Source: DASYSA01 sp036003885 (GTDB lineage: Bacteria; Acidobacteriota; Blastocatellia; UBA7656). From it: a stretch of 10,949 nucleotides of DNA. Below are positions 8,701 through 10,949 of the stretch, piece after piece. The notes beneath the pieces are model-generated. The model was not told the DNA's origin, did not search any database, and saw only the letters and a program-made list of their open reading frames with translations. Within the stretch, counting starts at the first letter, position 1. Every line of letters begins with the position of its first letter. The translations under genes were made by a program, and so were the position numbers. The stretch spans positions 1 through 10,949 of the forward strand of contig DASYSA010000307.1 of NCBI GenBank assembly GCA_036003885.1. Reading direction: 5' to 3'.

Positions 8701-8741
8701 GCACAAAGAAGACAAAAGACGGCGAGGGATCTCATGTTCAC
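2733..8741 (-). CDS. Secreted alpha-2-macroglobulin with thioester motif
   Basis: A 2002-residue bacterial alpha-2-macroglobulin, a protease trap that is cleaved in a bait region, changes shape and captures the protease, with a reactive thioester bonding to targets. Residues 1-22 are a signal peptide ending THA; there is no lipobox, unlike lipoprotein YfhM of E. coli. Residues 23 to about 300 are a helical TPR-like extension with a tyrosine-rich patch (SYYYGYYGNY, 180-189). MG2 begins near DRPAYRPGET (534-543); an MG4-like strand follows at YYFGGAV (665-671). The bait-region domain contains VDESVYY (1061-1067). A flexible linker spans about 1080-1196, and the A2M domain begins near RSDFRSTALWQPD (1198). 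The thioester motif GCTEQ has Cys1424 and Gln1427 intact, followed by an alpha/alpha toroid with DGGWGWW (1497-1503). The last 200 residues match an MG10-like end (YDLRAEVPGVFHALP). It is longer than YfhM (about 1650). No pbpC partner is visible. Confidence 0.97.
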   Translation of the reverse strand: MNMRSLAVFCLLCALGLAVTHAYQSTEQSDYSKVRGEAEKLYAQASYSKAREVYLKVSPQQLSPAEARWLAFRLADTLWRAQAATKTADSTKYEDARQKLEVLIRDIQREEDRDLVWAEVNESLGDFWWSRDDSKNWPQGWQFYQRALDWWAGSPDLDAARDRYLTIVWKISKPSWVDPSYYYGYYGNYAPLDVLENALKISQSENDRAHLHYLIAMTIRGQGGDWDLRRRVSEEFEAAIKTGKATDWYDDALYYYAEWTMSAGRILQLDGGAWQQEPDFPKALELFRRFTSEHRKGESRYYDQAVNQIENITRPTIQVGVSNIFLPNSEIQFGLSWRNVKRVDLAIYKVDLTSDIRFNKDNSQGDWIQRINTVGRERVRAWTKETGDRGDYKPGQAEVRVDGKLATGAYIIEAGSNGLKSRDLILVTDTSIVLKTANKQALAYVCNVQTGAPIPEANVKVWERGYDGQNYVWREYSKLTGADGLAVFDLKGDNRGRDELFVTAVSGDRQAFCAGWGSYSSASDQPWHIYAFTDRPAYRPGETAQWKFVARRDEGSRYVTPHNETIEFEVVDPRGAKIKEAKAELNAFGSAWGAIELSEAMPLGEYRVNFYTLNRRSSIGNAVLFRLEEYKLPEYKVSVQTPEENGKKKTYRLGEKVEVNIQAEYYFGGAVANATVEVLVYQNPFFQYWHQPRDYEWYYEDLSPERGYYRRGQGQGPIIKRETLKTDALGKAKLVFDTPRGGGQDFEYRIEARVHDSSRREVVGSSTVRVTRQRYFVYPRAKHYLYRPQEKVTIDIKALDANDQPVSVEGRVKVTRDYWYEVWLDPNGREVKGDELRLRRRSAFPPPVSPGSKPWQIKFQGYEHEDILTQPVKTDAQGDAEFTFTAAREGYYRVAWTSLDTGGAPITAETTVWVATGATTDLGYRHGGLEIIVDKDTFRAGQKAPVMLVAPTNDRYVLFSVEGDDLYSYQLVHLTGTVKLIELPIEDKHVPNVFLQAVMVSDRQIFADTKQVIVPPVEHFLNVEVKPDRTEYLPREEGLLTVTTRDADGKPVSAEVALGLVDESVYYIQQDYAGDPRRFYYGAKRQERVQTTSTFQQKGYSRLVEGTDKQLVDDRIAGLKKDEERQAGVAYGQMGGVGSGRGAGVGPATLTKSGTNELRSDGYVAEYGRNNMEIDGMERAEPKAPPPPPGQEPAVQVRSDFRSTALWQPDLVTDSEGKATVKVKFPDSLTGWTATARVATQGNQFGIANATARTKQPLIVRLQAPRFFVVGDSVTISAVLNNNTDRAMSVSPSLAADGVTVTGLVQDGRPVKGEQGPVSVPANGEARVDWLVAVTQPGNAKLKVEARGNKHSDAMEKSFTVYEHGIEKLITKAGKLRGDDVTIKLDIPAERKRESTTLSVQIAPSMAVTMLDALPYLIDYPYGCTEQTMSRFLPAVITRKTLKDLGLKPENVMGRLFGGIEPATAVQTHPKGEKDLRKLDEMVKQGLDRLYAFQHADGGWGWWKDGDSDHFMTAYVVWGFTLSHDAGIDVKADALRRGVDYLRKEIVEEELNYDIQAWMLHALAVNHASSRNRAAQEFETKALDNLWTNRERLNAYTRALLALSAHNFGDAEKARTLIDNLENGVKLDATPDVSIVQQGRQASQDSVIATAHWGEDGIYWRWSEGGVEATAFALRALLAIDPTNKLVEPVTNWLIKNRRGAQWSNTRDTAITVLTMNEYLRRSGELQPEVEYDLLVNDQKVASRKLTAEDALSAPSKFEIDPGIIRDGANQIRISRHGAKSGGKSPIYFSVSAKFFSLEEPVTAAGNEIFVRREYYKLVGRPTLLKGYAYERVALRDGESVTSGDRVEVVLTVEAKNNYEYLLFEDLKPAGLEAVQVRSGEALFAKQLKSGAVDRRFGNSGSQISSGSRTNGDLASRVRPVSSGPEVSDYTGQAHWVYQELRDRKVALFIDKLPEGIWEMRYDLRAEVPGVFHALPVMGHAMYVPEIRCNGTEVRITVEDKK
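5145..5460 (-). other. Bait/linker region of the macroglobulin
   Basis: This codes for roughly residues 1094-1199, between the bait-region domain and the A2M domain. The first part is charged and Lys/Arg-rich (KQLVDDRIAGLKKDEERQ), then Gly-rich (GQMGGVGSGRGAGVG from 1132), then polar (LTKSGTNELRSDGY), then a five-proline run before PGQEPAVQ. Such low-complexity, protease-accessible sequence at this place is what a bait region should look like. The exact cleavage segment is inferred. Confidence 0.6.
5176..5190 (+). repeat. (GGA)5 trinucleotide run encoding polyproline
   Basis: Five tandem GGA units on the plus strand; on the coding strand they give most of the five-proline run at residues 1185-1189 of the macroglobulin. 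Length changes in whole units would alter the linker without breaking the frame. Confidence 0.7.
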
Positions 8742-9060
8742 ACGTTTCCTTCTGTGGGTGATTGCGATGCAGAATCAATGTCAACAGGGGCACGGCCGAA
8801 TACCTGGCTAATAAAGTATCACACTTGAGTGAACGTGGAAGGAATGATCTTGTTGCACAATCGGTGAGTCTTGCGGCGAAGCGCTGTCTCGAAAGAGTGT
8901 CACGAGAGGCCCGAAGACACGCAATCTCGAGTTCAGACTACCGCAATGGGGAAGATGGGAGACTCGACGACTTCTCCGGTGCGAGCCCCTTGTTGTGCAG
9001 TGGAGCACCCGCAATCGAACCGATAAGCAGCTTCGCGGAGAGTTGCCCGACGAGGTCTAG
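8742..9060. other. Intergenic gap upstream of macroglobulin
   Basis: There are 319 bases between the permease stop and the macroglobulin start. Short open frames exist on both strands but are shadows or lack start signals. A perfect TTGACA occurs on the minus strand at 8779-8784, but no -10-like hexamer lies 15-19 bases downstream. A TCTCG/CGAGA stem (8887-8891 and 8903-8907) has an 11-base loop and is weak. The macroglobulin promoter is probably here but cannot be placed. Confidence 0.4.
8747..8751 (-). promoter_or_regulatory. Ribosome binding site deciding GTG versus ATG start
   Basis: AAGGA on the minus strand lies five bases before GTG at 8741 and eleven before ATG at 8735. The GTG spacing is a little short and the ATG spacing a little long, so translation may start at either; the difference is two residues of the signal peptide and does not affect the mature protein. 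Confidence 0.55.
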
Positions 9061-10949
9061 CTATTCGGCATGGAGAGCCTCTACAGGGTTGACCGATGCG
9101 GCACGCCGCGCCGGGATGTAGCTGGCCAGGAGCGCTGAAACTCCCAGCACGGCGGCGACGGCGGCCAACGTTGGCACATCCCACGAGCTCACACCAAACA
9201 GCAGCCCGCGCATCAGAGTAGCCGCCGCCAACGAAGACACGAGGCCCAGGCTGATGCCAAAGGCCGTTAACCAACCAGCCTCTCTCAGAACGAGTTGATA
9301 GATCGAACTGCGCTGTGCGCCAAGCGCCATGCGTATTCCAATTTCCCGAGTCCTCTGGCTGACCGAGTATGCGATGACGCCATAGAGTCCGACAACGCCG
9401 AGCAGCAATGCAAGGACAGCGAAGCCTCCCACCAGCCATGCCGAGGATCGATGCATATACGCTGACGGAGAATCATTTATTCTGTCGTTCATTGTCATTA
9501 CGCCGGTGGCCACAATGTCGCGGTCAATCTCACGTATCGCAGCCGTAATTGCGGGGAGCAGCGGCCCCGGGGGCTGTGACGTCCGAACAAGCACACCGAA
9601 ACCGTAATCCGTGCTCTGGTTAAAAGGAATATAAAGTACTGGCGGCGTCGGCGTATCCAGAGGGCCCTCTTTGATGTCCGCTACGATGCCGACGATTTCT
9701 ATCGGGACCGGCGGATCTGAAAGATAAGTGAGCTGCTTACCGAGAGGATCTTCACCTGAGAAGTGTTGTCGTGCCAGCGCCTGATTAATGATCGCGACGC
9801 GCGGTTTGGAAATGTCTTCCGGTTCTGTGAAGTAACGGCCGCTCAACAGCGTTGCCCCCAGCGTTGTGAAGTAGTCGGGAGTCACATCACGTTCGGGCAC
9901 TTCATTGTGTTCTCCGTGCCAGGGCCGGCCCAGCACGCGGAACCAGGTGGTGTTGCCATTGTGACCTATGGGAAGTCCGTTGGACGAAATGCCAACGGAC
10001 TTCACACCCGGCAGAGCCGACAAGCGACTCACGATCTGCCGCTGCAGCGCAATGGCGTGGTCGTCCTTTCCATAGTTTGCTCGCGGCGCCGTGATCTCCA
10101 GCATGGCAAGATGATCCGGCTGAAACCCGATGTCCACGTTGAGCAAAAGGTACAGACTCTGGCCAAGCAGCCCGGCGCCCACCAACAGCACAACCGCTGT
10201 GGCCAATTCCAGCACAACGAGTTTGGACCCGAGCCGGCTCCACAGCATCCCCGCAGAACCGCGACTTCCTTCCGTAAGCCCTTCGAGACTCTCGGACAGG
10301 GACAGGCGCAACGTGGGAGTGACAGAGAACAGCACTGCGGCCAATAGCGAGATCACGCATGCAAATGCGAACACGCGGACATTCAAGCCGATACCATCCA
10401 GATACGTCATGCTGGCCTTCATGTCCGCAGGAATAAGCCTGGCGAGAAGTTGCATCGCCCAATAGGCAAACGCCAGTCCGAGCCCGCTTCCGGCTGCGAC
10501 CAGCACCACTCCCTCTGTTACAAACTGCCGGACTAACCTGGCGCGAGAAGCTCCCAGAGCGCTGCGAACCGCGATCTCTCGCTTGCGGCTCTCGGAACGG
10601 ACCAACAGGAGACTTGCTACATTAACGGTGGCGATCAGCAGCAGCAGGCCGGCTCCGCTCAACAGCACCAGCAATATCGGACGGATGTCTCCAACTATCA
10701 CTTCCGTCAGAGGTACGACCGCTGCGCCCTGATCGCGATTGGAGTCGGGATACTGTTCCTGCAGCTGTTGAGCGATTGACGTCATCTCAGCCAGGGCGGT
10801 CGGAACTGAGACACCGTCCTTGAGCCGCGCCACACCGTAGAGATTGTGGCAGCTTCGCCTCTTCTCACAACCACCGGTAGCGTCAAGAGCGGTCCAGAAT
10901 TCCGCAGGCTCGGCAGGAGCGAAATGAAATTCCCGAGGCAGCACGCCAA
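9061..10949 (-). CDS. ADOP-type FtsX/MacB permease (partial, 5' end outside window)
   Basis: The visible 629 codons are the C-terminal part of a MacB-type ABC permease of the acidobacterial duplicated orphan permease kind. The frame runs off the right edge; the visible start GVLPREFHF matches the internal block 'IGVMPPGFRFP', so the GTG at 10944 is not the start. Counting from that Val, membrane segments lie at about 89-111, 142-166, 190-210, 241-265, 504-526, 557-580 and 591-611. Two FtsX-like modules are marked by REIAVRSALGA (122-132) and REIGIRMALGA (533-543), the duplication that defines the family. Between them is the periplasmic MacB-type domain, with INQALARQHFSGEDPLGK and EIVGIVADIKEGPL. 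The end SVNPVEALHAE is typical. Family members are about 800-900 residues, so some 200 or more are missing. No ATPase gene is visible, as expected for these orphan permeases. The substrate is unknown; export of macrolides or peptides is only the MacB precedent. Confidence 0.95.
   Translation of the reverse strand, partial: GVLPREFHFAPAEPAEFWTALDATGGCEKRRSCHNLYGVARLKDGVSVPTALAEMTSIAQQLQEQYPDSNRDQGAAVVPLTEVIVGDIRPILLVLLSGAGLLLLIATVNVASLLLVRSESRKREIAVRSALGASRARLVRQFVTEGVVLVAAGSGLGLAFAYWAMQLLARLIPADMKASMTYLDGIGLNVRVFAFACVISLLAAVLFSVTPTLRLSLSESLEGLTEGSRGSAGMLWSRLGSKLVVLELATAVVLLVGAGLLGQSLYLLLNVDIGFQPDHLAMLEITAPRANYGKDDHAIALQRQIVSRLSALPGVKSVGISSNGLPIGHNGNTTWFRVLGRPWHGEHNEVPERDVTPDYFTTLGATLLSGRYFTEPEDISKPRVAIINQALARQHFSGEDPLGKQLTYLSDPPVPIEIVGIVADIKEGPLDTPTPPVLYIPFNQSTDYGFGVLVRTSQPPGPLLPAITAAIREIDRDIVATGVMTMNDRINDSPSAYMHRSSAWLVGGFAVLALLLGVVGLYGVIAYSVSQRTREIGIRMALGAQRSSIYQLVLREAGWLTAFGISLGLVSSLAAATLMRGLLFGVSSWDVPTLAAVAAVLGVSALLASYIPARRAASVNPVEALHAE

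Noticed and set aside
8779..8784. Perfect TTGACA on the minus strand upstream of the macroglobulin
   Set aside because: No -10-like hexamer is found 15-19 bases downstream, so it is not a supportable promoter on its own.
8887..8907. TCTCG/CGAGA inverted repeat in the permease-macroglobulin gap
   Set aside because: Five pairs with an 11-base loop and no U-run are expected by chance.
8933..9439. 168-codon minus-strand frame overlapping the permease end
   Set aside because: It is out of frame with the permease, whose own frame carries the conserved C-terminal FtsX motifs; the product is Arg/Cys-rich and unrecognisable.

Overview
The window looks like a chromosomal segment from a soil- or sediment-type bacterium, most probably an acidobacterium (phylum Acidobacteriota). 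The best clue is the right-hand gene, an FtsX/MacB-type permease with two FtsX-like modules of the 'acidobacterial duplicated orphan permease' (ADOP) kind. A very long secreted alpha-2-macroglobulin, a YcaQ/AlkX-type DNA glycosylase and scattered pieces of TPR, Rhs and possibly formylglycine-enzyme-like genes fit the same picture. The taxonomic call is inference from gene content; no ribosomal marker is present.

Layout, left to right. Positions 1-81 (minus) hold the first 27 codons of a small membrane or exported protein. Positions 82-518 contain no full gene, but 339-431 (plus) encodes the isolated C-terminal tail of a TPR-type protein, and a 14-codon leader runs into the next gene. Positions 519-1625 (plus) are a complete winged-helix DNA glycosylase of the YcaQ/AlkX family with a QxD motif. 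Positions 1626-1734 are a convergent gap with a nested inverted repeat. Positions 1735-2430 (minus) encode a 231-residue protein that looks like a detached C-terminal module of an Rhs protein; just upstream, 2427-2612 (minus) may be the tail of a formylglycine-generating-enzyme/sulfatase-modifying domain. This left quarter therefore reads as a debris-rich accessory stretch around one intact repair gene.

The centre (2733-8741, minus) is one 2002-residue alpha-2-macroglobulin-like protease trap with a signal peptide, an alpha-helical N-terminal extension, MG domains, a bait/linker region, an intact CTEQ thioester motif, an alpha/alpha thioester domain and a C-terminal MG10-like domain. Upstream of it in the same direction (9061 to beyond 10949, minus) is the ADOP permease, whose N-terminus lies outside the window. 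The 319-base gap between them has no gene and no convincing promoter. The two may or may not be co-transcribed; the sequence does not show a functional link.

No RNA gene, CRISPR array, intact insertion sequence or obviously new multi-gene system was found. The most unusual observations are the Oar-receptor-like word cluster inside the macroglobulin bait region, the orphan Rhs tip without visible shell or partner, and the two isolated C-terminal gene relics.
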